A stretch of 64,000 nt of DNA from Hymenobacter glacieicola (GCF_014640315.1 NZ_BMGS01000004.1:248001-312000), one strand, 5' to 3'; positions 28,001-37,419 are shown, numbered from the stretch's first letter. Made by a program: numbers and translations. Notes: a model not told the origin generated them from the sequence alone.

Positions 28001-28087
28001 GGGAAGAAGGTGTAGGAGGGCAGGAGTTGGGTGAATGGCAAACGGGCCGATATAGCACTCCAACTCTTGCCCTCCTGCCTTCTTACC
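28001..28087. repeat. long stem-loop between convergent ppk1 and ppx
   Basis: Arms 28001-28030 and 28060-28087 share AGGAGGGCAGGAGTTGG-like sequence in inverted orientation (about 25 paired positions with a two-base bulge). It fills most of the 115-base gap between the two stop codons. There is no clear T-run, but the position suggests a bidirectional terminator. Confidence 0.55.
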
Positions 28088-28101
28088 CGCCTGCTCTTAC
28101 C

Positions 28102-29094
28102 TTACTCTACCTCCGTAGGGCGGCTTTGCATGGCAGGTTTAGGGCAGCCGGGCTTCAGGTCGCCTTCAGCCCGGAACTCATCGAAGTGCTCCTCGAATAG
28201 GGTTTGCAGCATGCCATCCTTCAAGCCAATGTCGGGCACAATCATCTGGTGCACATTGGCCCATTCCATGGCGGACAAGTAAATGTGACCCGCGGGCACG
28301 ATAACGTCGGCGCGGTCGGGGTTAAGCAGAGCTACGTTCACCCGCTCGTCCATGCTCATAGAGGTCAGGTGGTCGAGGATGGTGGCAATGCGGCGGCGGG
28401 TAACGGGCTTATCCACGGCGGTTTGGGCCATGCTGTACAGCTTGTTGATGTTGCCGCCCGTGCCAATGGCGCGGGTTACGTGGTAGCGCCGGGCGTTTTC
28501 CGTTACCCATTCTTCCATGCGCTGCCAGGTTTCACGCATGGCTTCCGTGCTCAGGCCCGCTTCTTCCTGCTGCATCCGCCGGATAGAGCCTACCTCAAAC
28601 GACTGCGAGGCTACCTTGCGCCGGTCGTGGTAGATGTTGAACTCCGTGCTGCCTCCGCCTACGTCGATGTGGATGTAGTGCTTTTTGTCTTCGAGCAGGT
28701 TTTCAATCACGCGGTTGATGAAGGCGGCCTCGTCCTGCCCGTCAATTACCCGCACCGTCATACCCAACTGCTGCTGAATGCGGACGGCTACTTCCCGGCC
28801 GTTCTCGGCCGTGCGCATGGCCGAAGTAGCGCAGATCAAGTAGTGGTTGGGTGCCACATCGTGCACCTCCATCAGCAGCCGCAGGGCGTGCAGAAACTTG
28901 ATGAATTTCTCTTCCTTCTTGGCTGAAATCCGGCCGCTGGCAAACACATCTTCGCCTAGCCGCAGGGGGTAGCGCACGTATTCCACGCGCTTGAGCCGGT
29001 ACCGGTCGCCGTAGTGCAGCACGGCCGAAATCTGGCAGCGTACGGCGTTGGACCCAATATCAATGGCGGCTAGTTTCAGGAGCGGATATTCCAT
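28102..29094 (-). CDS. exopolyphosphatase, Ppx/GppA family
   Basis: A 330-residue Ppx/GppA phosphatase of the ASKHA fold, which releases phosphate from polyphosphate or converts pppGpp to ppGpp. The N-terminal phosphate-binding loop is AAIDIGSNAVRCQI, the second is HIDVGGGSTEFNIY, and GTGGNINKL follows. It is a short form without the C-terminal HD-like domain of long Ppx. It converges with ppk1. A -7 element TATATTTG lies at 29125-29132, 31 bases upstream of the start codon. Confidence 0.9.
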   Translation of the reverse strand: MEYPLLKLAAIDIGSNAVRCQISAVLHYGDRYRLKRVEYVRYPLRLGEDVFASGRISAKKEEKFIKFLHALRLLMEVHDVAPNHYLICATSAMRTAENGREVAVRIQQQLGMTVRVIDGQDEAAFINRVIENLLEDKKHYIHIDVGGGSTEFNIYHDRRKVASQSFEVGSIRRMQQEEAGLSTEAMRETWQRMEEWVTENARRYHVTRAIGTGGNINKLYSMAQTAVDKPVTRRRIATILDHLTSMSMDERVNVALLNPDRADVIVPAGHIYLSAMEWANVHQMIVPDIGLKDGMLQTLFEEHFDEFRAEGDLKPGCPKPAMQSRPTEVE

Positions 29095-29124
29095 TCAGGA
29101 GAAGGTGAGGCGGAAGGAGATAAG

Positions 29125-29132
29125 CAAATATA
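29125..29132 (-). promoter_or_regulatory. -7 element TATATTTG upstream of ppx
   Basis: Exact TANNTTTG match on the minus strand, 31 bases before the start codon. A -33 TTG is not clear. Confidence 0.45.
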
Positions 29133-29230
29133 GCCGGTCAGAAGGGGGAGAAAGTCATTGGGACCGGCCTAACGAGCAAAGCGCGCCCTACTCGTTTTAG
29201 ACCGGGACTGGCTTTAGCGTGGGCAACCCC

Positions 29231-32200
29231 TTAGTTATCAATGCGGAAGCCTAGCCCCACCTGAATCAAGCCGTTTTCCGGTGATTTTTGGTAGGATACC
29301 GACAACGCCAGTTGGTCGGAGACGGGCGCCAGGTAGAAACCGGCCCCGTAGCCTTCGTGCCAGCCAGCCGGCGAGCTACCCTTAAAGTACACGCGGCCCC
29401 GGTCGTAGAACCCAAATACGCCGTAGGAAAAGGGTAGGAAGGAGGTTTGCACCCGGCCCAAAGCCAGGCGCAGCTCCGTGTTCAGGTACAGGCTGGCGTC
29501 GCCGGTGAAACGGTTGCGGTAGTAGCCGCGCAGGTTTTCGCGCAGGCCCAGGCTAATGAACTTGTAGAAAGGAATATCATCGTCGTTGCCATAGTTACGG
29601 CCACCGCCCCCCTTCACCACCAGCGTTACCGGAATGCCCAGCCGCGCCGTGCCGTAGTATTCTGCAAAGCCCTGAGTCAGGCCGAAGTTGCCTTTATTGC
29701 CGTTGAGCTGGTGGTAGGTGTCGTGCTGCACCCGCAGGCGCACCCCGCGCCGGGCAAAGCTCTGCCGGTCGCGCAAATCCACATCGAGCAGGGCATTCAC
29801 CCCGATCAGGCGCTGAAAATCGGTGTTGGGGATTCGGTCGTCCGGTACGGTCGTCTCGCGGCGCTCCAGTTGCCCCAGGTAGCTATTGCCAGCGTAGTTA
29901 GACGTGTACTGCTCGTAGGTGGGCCCGATGCGGAATAGGCTACGCTGCCAGAAAACCCGCTCGGCGAAGCCATTCAGCGTGAAACCCTTGTAGCGGGCCT
30001 TATAGTACTTATCGTCGTAGCGGGCCTGATCCTTGTCCGTGTCGTTGCCCAGCCCGAAGAAGTTGTAGAAGGGAAAGAAGTTGCCGTACTCGGTGCGGGC
30101 TCCCACGTCCCACTGGCCAAAGGCGTAGCGGTGGCGCGAGGCCAGAGAAACCTGGAAGTTGCCGCCGCTAGAACCCCGGATATCAAAGGAATACAGGTTT
30201 TTGAAGCCGGGCTTGCGGAAGCCCTGGCGCACGAAATCAACGCCGGCGCCTACCCCCAGCCCGTCGTTGGCGTTTACAATAACGGTAGCGCGGGGCTTGT
30301 ACGTGTGGTACTCGAACTCCTCTTGATTGTAGCGGTTCACGTCAGGACGGGCAGAGGTGCGGTTGTCGCTTTCCGGGCCTAGCTTCAGGTCCGTATCGGG
30401 TACATCGTACACTTTGGTGAGCGTGCGCAAACCGGCTGCGCGTGAGCTATCGGCAATCTGGTCTTTGCCGTCGCCCCCAATGATGCGCACCAGCACGCTG
30501 CGCTTGGCCGCGCCGGTTACCGTGAACGTGTCTTTGCCATCCAGACCGAACAGACTGATTTCCTGGGTTTCCTTGGGCGAAAAGGTGCGGTCGAAGAGAG
30601 CCGGGCCGTTGGGCTCGTTGCCTTCCTTGGCCTTGTCGAACATCTGCACCCGCACCCGGCCGTCGGCCTGGCGCTCTACCCGGAACACCTCGGCCTTATT
30701 GGAGCCGACCACGTCCACGCGCTGGGCCAGCAGCAGGTAGTATTCGTCCAGGGCCTGGGGTAGGGCCTGGATGCGGGCTTTGAGCTTGCGGTTTAACTCC
30801 TGGCCCGACAGCGGCTGCAGCTCGGCGGGTAGCGTGGCGGTGGCTTCGTCAATGGCGGCGGGGGTAATGCGCTCCTGCATATAGCGCCCGATTTCCTGCC
30901 ATTGCTCCCGGCTCAGACTTTGCAGCAGAAACCGGTCGAGGTGGCGGGCCGGCCAGTTCAGGCTTTTCATATCGTGAAACTCGGCCTGAAAATCCTCAAT
31001 GCTGGGCACGGCCCACTCCCGGTTGGCCAGGTAGGTAAGCGCCCCGTTCCAGAGAGTAAACGACTGGTCCCGGTCGCGCGGAATGGGCTTGTACACCGTC
31101 TGTTTGCCCTGTTTATAGCCGGCCCACTTCCAGTTGTCCTCGTGCTTGCCGAAGTCGGCCACCAGCATATCAAAGGCCCGGGCGCGCCCCAGGTTCACGG
31201 CATCAATACGGTTGTCGTTGTCTTTGTAGAGCTGGCGGAAAAAGCTGAAGGAGCGGCGCACCTCATCGGCGCCCCCGAAGCCGGGTAGGTTGGGCTTGGG
31301 GTCGACGGGGCGGTCTTCCAGCGTGCCGAGCAAGCCGGCGTACTCTTGGCGGTAGGGACCCAGCTGGTTGTTATCGGGCAGCACAAACAGCAGGGGGCGG
31401 GCGTGCAGAATGTCGGTTTTATCGAGCAAGGAGCCCGTGACCAGCGCCGAGTAGGGGTGGGCCGTGGGCGTAATGTCGCGCAGCACATCGGCGGCGAAGG
31501 AGCGGCGCAGTTCCGGGGGCAGAATGCGGGTCACGTCTTTGTCCACGGAGCGAAACACGTATTCCGAGGAATCGGCGGCAATGAGCTTGAGGGAAGTGGT
31601 CTGGCGCCCACCCCCGCGGCCAAAGGGGCGCAAACCGCCCTTCCCAGTAGCCAGGTTCAGGGTTGGCACCGGCACGGGCTGGGTCCAGGAGGTGCGGTAC
31701 AGGTCGCCGAGCCAGAAGCGGGAGGAACGGGTGCCGGCGTACTGCTTGCCGGCGGCCAGCGTTTGGGTAGGCTGGAAGGGCGCGTCGGGCTTGCTTTCCG
31801 CTACCCCTGCCGGCGCACCCGGACAGTCGGGAATAAAGCTGTTAACCGGCACCTTGGGCAGCGGCGGCTGCTGGCAAGCCGACTGAAACAGCGTGGCCGC
31901 GTACGCTTCCTTCACGGTGGTACTACCCCCGGCAAAGGTGTAGAACGTGGCTTTCACCGTACCGTCGGCGTAATAGTCCAATTTGGAAAACCCTTCGGCC
32001 GACTCATTAAACTGGGACCGGGCGCTGGCGCCTACGTGCTGCTTTTCGGCGAAGGAACCCGAAACCAAGTGGTAGCTGCCCTCGGCCTCGGTGAGCTGCA
32101 AGCTGAAATCGTGGGCGGCGGCGTACACGGCCCCGGGGTGGTCCTTGAGCGTGTTCAGCATCTCCTTCTGAAACTGCTGGTAGGCCGGGTTGGCCAGGTC

Positions 32201-32959
32201 GCGGGGCGAGCCTACGTTCTGGCGGTAGGCTGCGTACACCGTGCCCGCTACCGGGGGGAGCAAGTGGCGGCTCAGGGGCATATGGCCGCCGTACACGCCG
32301 TTGCTGATAACGGGCTGATGACCCACCAGCAGCACGTTGCGGCCCTTGGTTTCGTCCAGCACGTCCTGGAGCTGCTCCCGAGACTCCTCGGGGGTCATGG
32401 TCTTGCAATCGGTATCGGGCGCCTCGGGCCGGTCGTAGGGGTGGGTCCACCAGGGGGAGTTGATGGCCACGAGGCGCACGGTGGGGGCCACATCCACAAT
32501 TTCGGGGCCGGGGCAGCCGCCCGTGGGCACGAAGGCGTTTTGGCCGGGTAGCTTCTGCTCGATGTACTTTTCCAGCCGGCGCACCCGCTTCAGCCCGTCG
32601 GGCCCAGAGTTGGCCCAGTCCTTATCGCCGGGCACGAAGTAAAGCTTGCCATTGGGCAGGCCCTGCACCAGCGCAATCAGCGCATCGGCCCGGGCGGTTT
32701 GGCCGGCTTGGCTGGAATCTTTCTGGCTGCCCAAGCCGGTATTGCCCACCACGTCGCCGAGGTGAACCACCGTGAAAGGGCCAGTCTGCTGTTCCATCGT
32801 GCGGCGCAAGGCCTGTAACCGACTGGCAGGTAGCTCCGCAGAAGCGGTGTTGCCCAGCAGAAAAACCGTGTGCGCTGGAGGAGTTGATTGGGCAAAAACC
32901 GGAAACGTAGCCGCCAGGCCCAGGCCAGTTAGTAGCGCACGAGTGTAGCGTAAGGGCAT
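29231..32959 (-). CDS. phosphoesterase, kinase-like region and outer-membrane barrel fusion
   Basis: A 1242-residue exported protein. Order: signal peptide (1-24); calcineurin-like phosphoesterase domain (about 30-350) with HLGDVVGN at 66, PGDKDW at 110, GHQP at 213 and AAHDF at 281, although the first metal motif (DxH) reads LGN; a middle region (about 440-660) with a Gly-rich loop GRGGGR at 447, a candidate Lys in RSVDKD, HEDN at 606 and PRDRDQSF from 628, the order and spacing expected of HipA/CotH-type atypical kinases; then an Omp85/BamA-like barrel (about 915-1242) ending LIQVGLGFRIDN. The ATG at 32959 precedes the signal peptide. Phosphoesterase-barrel proteins are known in Bacteroidota; the kinase reading is my inference. 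Confidence 0.8.
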   Translation of the reverse strand: MPLRYTRALLTGLGLAATFPVFAQSTPPAHTVFLLGNTASAELPASRLQALRRTMEQQTGPFTVVHLGDVVGNTGLGSQKDSSQAGQTARADALIALVQGLPNGKLYFVPGDKDWANSGPDGLKRVRRLEKYIEQKLPGQNAFVPTGGCPGPEIVDVAPTVRLVAINSPWWTHPYDRPEAPDTDCKTMTPEESREQLQDVLDETKGRNVLLVGHQPVISNGVYGGHMPLSRHLLPPVAGTVYAAYRQNVGSPRDLANPAYQQFQKEMLNTLKDHPGAVYAAAHDFSLQLTEAEGSYHLVSGSFAEKQHVGASARSQFNESAEGFSKLDYYADGTVKATFYTFAGGSTTVKEAYAATLFQSACQQPPLPKVPVNSFIPDCPGAPAGVAESKPDAPFQPTQTLAAGKQYAGTRSSRFWLGDLYRTSWTQPVPVPTLNLATGKGGLRPFGRGGGRQTTSLKLIAADSSEYVFRSVDKDVTRILPPELRRSFAADVLRDITPTAHPYSALVTGSLLDKTDILHARPLLFVLPDNNQLGPYRQEYAGLLGTLEDRPVDPKPNLPGFGGADEVRRSFSFFRQLYKDNDNRIDAVNLGRARAFDMLVADFGKHEDNWKWAGYKQGKQTVYKPIPRDRDQSFTLWNGALTYLANREWAVPSIEDFQAEFHDMKSLNWPARHLDRFLLQSLSREQWQEIGRYMQERITPAAIDEATATLPAELQPLSGQELNRKLKARIQALPQALDEYYLLLAQRVDVVGSNKAEVFRVERQADGRVRVQMFDKAKEGNEPNGPALFDRTFSPKETQEISLFGLDGKDTFTVTGAAKRSVLVRIIGGDGKDQIADSSRAAGLRTLTKVYDVPDTDLKLGPESDNRTSARPDVNRYNQEEFEYHTYKPRATVIVNANDGLGVGAGVDFVRQGFRKPGFKNLYSFDIRGSSGGNFQVSLASRHRYAFGQWDVGARTEYGNFFPFYNFFGLGNDTDKDQARYDDKYYKARYKGFTLNGFAERVFWQRSLFRIGPTYEQYTSNYAGNSYLGQLERRETTVPDDRIPNTDFQRLIGVNALLDVDLRDRQSFARRGVRLRVQHDTYHQLNGNKGNFGLTQGFAEYYGTARLGIPVTLVVKGGGGRNYGNDDDIPFYKFISLGLRENLRGYYRNRFTGDASLYLNTELRLALGRVQTSFLPFSYGVFGFYDRGRVYFKGSSPAGWHEGYGAGFYLAPVSDQLALSVSYQKSPENGLIQVGLGFRIDN

Positions 32960-33159
32960 AAGGAGGGGAGTATAGAACGCCGTTCTACGCAAAAGTCCGC
33001 ATATCTGATTTAACTCCGCTTTAACTTACCAGGGCAGCACCAAAACGGAAGATGCCACCGGGGGCCAGGCGCCGGAGGTAAATGCCGAAGCAGAACCGTA
33101 TCCCTTGCTACAAACGGGGCCGGCAGCAGGTGATACGCCTCCGCATGTAGGAAGCTGGT

Positions 33160-33852
33160 CTAAGCTCGGGCGCGCAGTTCGGCGGCTACCCGGGGCACGC
33201 CGGTGGTGGCGGGCTCGGTAATGAAGTGTAGGTTCGGCCGCGCCGCCACGGGAGGCTGGCTGGGGTCGATGATGTAAATAGGGCAGCCCGGCGGGGTATA
33301 GTTTACCAGGCTGGCCGCCGGATACACCTGCAGGGAAGTGCCCACCACCAGAAAAACGTCAGCAATGGCCGTTTCCTCCAGGGCGCGCTGCATCAGGGGC
33401 ACGTCTTCGCCAAACCACACAATGTTGGGCCGGAGCTGGTGGCCTTTCTCGCACTTCTGGCCCAGCTCAATCCGGTCTTCCTCCATGGGGTACACCAGCT
33501 GGTCGAAGTAGGAGCTGCGCGACTCCAGGAGCTTGCCGTGCAAGTGAATGACGCGGGAAGAGCCCGCCCGCTCGTGCAAATCATCCACGTTCTGCGTTAT
33601 TACTACTACCTCGAAGTCTTGCTCCAACTCGGCCAAGGCGCGGTGGCCGGCGTTGGGCTGGGCCGCGCGGGCCGCCGCCCGGCGTTGGTTGTAAAACTCC
33701 AGCACTAGGCCGGGGTTCTTGGCCCAGCCCTCGGGGGTGGCTACATCCTCAAGGCGGTGGCCTTCCCACAGCCCATCGGAGCCGCGGAAGGTAGCCAGCC
33801 CACTTTCCGCCGAAATTCCAGCCCCCGTCAGAGCTACCAGTTTCTTTTTCAT
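33160..33852 (-). CDS. cobB: NAD-dependent protein deacylase, Sir2/CobB family
   Basis: A 230-residue class III-like sirtuin that removes acyl groups from lysine using NAD. The NAD-binding block is LTGAGISAESGLATFRGSDG, QNVDDLHERAG follows, the catalytic His lies in HLHGKL, and FYNQRR supplies the Tyr-x-x-Arg pair linked to desuccinylase activity. The four zinc Cys are missing; only one Cys is in that region (QKCEKGHQLRP). Translation probably starts at the ATG at 33852, since the 46 upstream codons run back through the intergenic DNA into the DUF4846 gene. Confidence 0.9.
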   Translation of the reverse strand: MKKKLVALTGAGISAESGLATFRGSDGLWEGHRLEDVATPEGWAKNPGLVLEFYNQRRAAARAAQPNAGHRALAELEQDFEVVVITQNVDDLHERAGSSRVIHLHGKLLESRSSYFDQLVYPMEEDRIELGQKCEKGHQLRPNIVWFGEDVPLMQRALEETAIADVFLVVGTSLQVYPAASLVNYTPPGCPIYIIDPSQPPVAARPNLHFITEPATTGVPRVAAELRARA

Positions 33853-33931
33853 ACAGGCTAGGTTTACGTAAGCAAAGACGAAACTTGTCACGCGAGGGTT
33901 TAGCGCCCAAGCCTGACTTGCCGGCCGGCGC

Positions 33932-34819
33932 TTACTCGAATCGTCCCAGCTCGTCGCGGCGGAAGGTCCACTCCGGGGTAATGACCTCATCCCGCGCGGG
34001 GTCCAGCAGCACCCAGGCGCCCGCCCCGGCCCGCGGACCCGCTTTTACAACGTGCATTTGCTGGGCGGGCATGTAGCTCTGAGCCAGCAAGGCTTTGCGG
34101 CGGCCCGTTTGCGCCTCCACGGCCACATCCAGCACCAGCACCGCGTGGCCCGGCGAGCCGCCCCGAATCAGCACGTCACCGGGCTCTACTTGGGGTAGCG
34201 GCACCGGGCGCAGCTCCCGGCTCAGGGAAAGGGTGCCGGCGTACGTGAAAATCTGGTCGAGGTAACGGCGGAAAACTGCGTGGTCGGCCTTCTCAACGGC
34301 TTTCGGCACGGCCTCAACCTGCGCGCCTACCACCCGGAAGCCCATGCCTGAATACCAGTCCCGGAAGGCAACATCATGCCCACTGGTGAGGTGAAAGTGC
34401 ACCGCATCAGGATTCTGGCTGAACAGGTACTCGCCCCGCAACCGGATGACGGCATCGGCGCACTGCTGCAGGTCGCGCTTGCCCACGTCCAGGTCGAGCA
34501 CGGCGGCGTGCACATCCTGGCGGTCCTTGAGCTGGCCCGAGTGCAAGCGCACCGGAGTACCGACGGGCAGCAGGGGCAGAAACCGCAGCCAGTAAGCAAA
34601 CGAGCCGGGTTGCGCCCCGATCCGCTCGTAGCCGGGCGGGGGCGGAAAGCGGGCAGCCAGCGTTTGGCGGGTTTGGTAGCGCCCCGCCGGCAGCCACGGA
34701 TACCAGTTGGGCGGTGGGGCCGGGGCTGCCACCCGGGGCCCAGGGGCCGGAGCATCAAAAGTGGGAAACAGGGTAGTAAACCCCAGCACCAGGCTAGGCA
34801 GCAATACGGCACACATCAT
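33932..34819 (-). CDS. DUF4846 family secreted protein
   Basis: A 295-residue protein of the DUF4846 family, function unknown. It has an N-terminal signal peptide or anchor (about 1-20), then AYWLRFLPLLPVGTPVRLH, a central YLFSQN/HFHLTSG block, and a C-terminal GDVLIRGGSPGHAVLVLDV block with a conserved His and WVLLDP. The fold around GSPGHAV resembles NlpC/P60-like or transglutaminase-like hydrolases, but catalytic residues cannot be assigned. It lies between topA and the sirtuin on the same strand, with a terminator upstream, so it is transcribed separately from topA. Confidence 0.75.
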   Translation of the reverse strand: MMCAVLLPSLVLGFTTLFPTFDAPAPGPRVAAPAPPPNWYPWLPAGRYQTRQTLAARFPPPPGYERIGAQPGSFAYWLRFLPLLPVGTPVRLHSGQLKDRQDVHAAVLDLDVGKRDLQQCADAVIRLRGEYLFSQNPDAVHFHLTSGHDVAFRDWYSGMGFRVVGAQVEAVPKAVEKADHAVFRRYLDQIFTYAGTLSLSRELRPVPLPQVEPGDVLIRGGSPGHAVLVLDVAVEAQTGRRKALLAQSYMPAQQMHVVKAGPRAGAGAWVLLDPARDEVITPEWTFRRDELGRFE

Positions 34820-34886
34820 CAGGTAATTTATATCTGTACTATTTGATATAACGAGAATTTCCCGGGCCGTATTAGGTACTGGGTTA

Positions 34887-34927
34887 AATAAAAAAGCCCC
34901 ACTGAACTCAGTCGGGCCTTTTTTATT
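34887..34927 (-). terminator. topA terminator
   Basis: Stem AAAAAAGGCCCGACTGA paired with its near complement, flanked by A and T runs on both sides, 18 bases after the topA stop on the minus strand. It also insulates the DUF4846 gene. Confidence 0.85.
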
Positions 34928-34944
34928 CCTTAGCGAAGTAGGAT

Positions 34945-37419
34945 CTACTTGGCTTTGCCGGTAGCCTTTTTGGCAGTAGTACCCGCGGGCTTTTTGGCGG
35001 CTGGTTTCTTGGCCGCCGGCTTTTTTGCGGCGGGGGCTTTGCGCGCGGGCTTATCGGCTTTGTCTTCTTTGTCGGCGGCAGGGGCTGCTTTCTTGGCGAA
35101 GCGGCCGCCTTTGGCGGGCTTATCGGGGGTAGCGTCGGCCAACTCCAGGCAGCGTTCCAGGGTCAGCTCGGCCGGCTCTTCGCCCTTGGGAATCTTGACG
35201 TTCTTTTTGCCTACCACGATGTAAGGACCGAAGCGGCCGTTCAGGATTTGCACATCCTCACGCTCCGGGAACTGCTTGATCAGGCGCTCGGCGTCGGCTT
35301 TGCGCTTGGCCTCAATCAGGTCAATGGCTTCCTGGGCCGTGATGGTGTGCGGGTCCTGCTCCTTGGTAAGCGAATAAAACTTGCTGTCGTGACGGATGTA
35401 CGGACCGAAACGACCCAAGGCGGCCGTCATGTCCTTGTCCTCAAACTGCCCCACAATGCGGGGCAGCTTGAACAGATCAAGCGCCTCTTCCAGCGTAATG
35501 CTCTCGATGAATTGACCTTTGCGCAGGCTGGCGTACACGGCTTTTTCTTCGGAGCCTTCCTTGGGCTCAATCTGCACGTAGGGACCAAAGCGGCCCAGGC
35601 GCGCCGTTAGCTTCTGGCCCGTTTCAGGGTGGGCGCCAATTTCGCGGGTGCTCCCCAGTGTGCTCCGCTCAATGTCCTGCCCGCGCTCCACCGTCTCGTG
35701 GAACGTGGTGTAGAAACCAGCTAGCATGTCGGTCCACTGCTCCTGCCCATCGGCAATCCGGTCAAACTCATCTTCCACCTTCGCCGTAAACTGATAGTCG
35801 ACAATGACGGGGAAGTGTTCCACCAGGAAATCATTGACTACCATGGCCGTATCCGTAGGAAACAGCTTGGCCTTGTCGGCGCCGTAGGTTTCGGTTTTTA
35901 CTTCGGTTTTTACGGTGTCACCCTCCAGCGTCAGCACGTGGAATTTGCGCTCCTTGCCTTCGCGGGTGTCTTTTTCCACGTAGCCCCGCTTCTGAATGGT
36001 GCTGATGGTGGGCGCGTAAGTAGAAGGCCGACCGATGCCCATTTCCTCCAGCTTCTTCACCAGGGAGGCCTCCGTGTAGCGGGCAGCCGGCGCGGCGTAG
36101 CGTTCCGTGGCCCGCAGCTGTTGCAGGGGCAATTCCTGACCCACGCTCAGCGGCGGCAGCCCGCGCGAAAACGACGACTCGCCGTCCTGCTCCTCGTCGT
36201 CCTTGGACTCGGCGTAGGCCTTCAAAAAGCCCTCGAAAGTAATGACTTCTCCGGTTGCCGTGAGGGTTACCCCGGGCTGGGTGCTGATGCCGATGGTGGC
36301 TACCGTGCGCTCAATTACGGCGTCGGCCATCTGCGAGGCGAGGGCCCGCTTGCGGATTAAATCGTAGAGGCGCTGCTCCTGGGAGTCGGCTCCCGCTTTC
36401 ACCAGGGCAAAATCGGTGGGGCGGATGGCTTCGTGCGCTTCCTGGGCTGAGGCCGACTTGGTTTTGAACTGCCGGGTCTGGGCGTACTCTGCGCCGTAGG
36501 CGGCGGTTATGGCTTCCTGAGCCGCGGCCAGCGCGTCCTGCGACAGGTTCACCGAGTCCGTCCGCATGTAGCTAATCTTGCCCGCTTCGTAGAGCTTTTG
36601 GGCCACGCTCATGGTTTGGGCTACCGAGAAGCCGAGCTTGCGCGAAGCTTCCTGCTGCAGGGTGGAGGTAGTAAACGGCGGGGCGGGGCTGCGCTTGCCG
36701 GGTTTCTTCTCCAGGTTCTCGATCCGGTAGGCCGCGTTTACGCAGCGGGCCAGGAAGGCCTCGGCTTCTTCGCGCGTTTTATAACGAGTCGGCAGTTCGG
36801 CTTCCAGCACCGCGCCGCGGCCGGCATCAAACTTGGCTACCACCCGGTAGGCCGAGGAAGTTTTGAACTGGCTGATTTCCCGCTCGCGCTCCACCACCAG
36901 CCGTACAGCCACGGATTGCACGCGCCCCGCCGACAGGCCGGTTTTTACTTTTTTCCAGAGTACCGGACTCAACTCAAAGCCCACCAGCCGGTCCAGCACC
37001 CGGCGCGCCTGCTGGGCGTTTACCAGGTTCAGGTCAATTTCCCGGGGCGTGGCAATGGCGTTGAGAATGGCATTTTTGGTGATTTCCCGGAAAACGATGC
37101 GTCGGGTTTTGGCGTCGCTCAGGTTCAGGGTTTCCGATAAGTGCCAGGAAATGGCCTCGCCCTCCCGGTCATCGTCACTGGCCAACCATACGGTTTCGGC
37201 CTCCTTGGCCAGCTTTTTCAGCTGACTGATAATTTCCCGCTTATCGGCCGATACCACATAGGTCGGCTTGAAACCGTTGGCAATATCAATGGCATTATTA
37301 TCCTTGGGTAGGTCGCGGACGTGGCCGAAACTCGACTTGACCACGAAATCCTTGCCCAGATAGCCCTCAATAGTTTTGGCCTTAGCGGGAGATTCGACAA
37401 TGACTAGATTTTTGACCAT
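34945..37419 (-). CDS. topA: DNA topoisomerase I
   Basis: An 824-residue type IA topoisomerase that relaxes negative supercoils. The TOPRIM domain starts NLVIVESPAKAKTIEGYLG and includes ASDDDREGEAISWHL; the active-site Tyr lies in ISYMRTDSVNLS. In place of zinc fingers the C-terminus has several repeats with the core GRFGPY (Toprim_Crpt type) and ends in a Lys/Ala/Pro-rich tail with KKPAAKKPAAKKPAG units, which probably aids DNA binding. The frame opens 24 codons upstream; the ATG at 37419 gives the conserved start MVKNLVIVESPAK. Confidence 0.95.
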   Translation of the reverse strand: MVKNLVIVESPAKAKTIEGYLGKDFVVKSSFGHVRDLPKDNNAIDIANGFKPTYVVSADKREIISQLKKLAKEAETVWLASDDDREGEAISWHLSETLNLSDAKTRRIVFREITKNAILNAIATPREIDLNLVNAQQARRVLDRLVGFELSPVLWKKVKTGLSAGRVQSVAVRLVVEREREISQFKTSSAYRVVAKFDAGRGAVLEAELPTRYKTREEAEAFLARCVNAAYRIENLEKKPGKRSPAPPFTTSTLQQEASRKLGFSVAQTMSVAQKLYEAGKISYMRTDSVNLSQDALAAAQEAITAAYGAEYAQTRQFKTKSASAQEAHEAIRPTDFALVKAGADSQEQRLYDLIRKRALASQMADAVIERTVATIGISTQPGVTLTATGEVITFEGFLKAYAESKDDEEQDGESSFSRGLPPLSVGQELPLQQLRATERYAAPAARYTEASLVKKLEEMGIGRPSTYAPTISTIQKRGYVEKDTREGKERKFHVLTLEGDTVKTEVKTETYGADKAKLFPTDTAMVVNDFLVEHFPVIVDYQFTAKVEDEFDRIADGQEQWTDMLAGFYTTFHETVERGQDIERSTLGSTREIGAHPETGQKLTARLGRFGPYVQIEPKEGSEEKAVYASLRKGQFIESITLEEALDLFKLPRIVGQFEDKDMTAALGRFGPYIRHDSKFYSLTKEQDPHTITAQEAIDLIEAKRKADAERLIKQFPEREDVQILNGRFGPYIVVGKKNVKIPKGEEPAELTLERCLELADATPDKPAKGGRFAKKAAPAADKEDKADKPARKAPAAKKPAAKKPAAKKPAGTTAKKATGKAK

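Noticed and set aside
25788..28058. 756-codon open frame antisense to ppk1
   Set aside because: It mirrors a strongly supported PPK1 gene in a GC-rich genome, has no recognisable domain, and its composition is that of a shadow frame.
31346..32551. 401-codon open frame antisense to the phosphoesterase-barrel gene
   Set aside because: Shadow frame rich in Gly/Val/His with no family resemblance.
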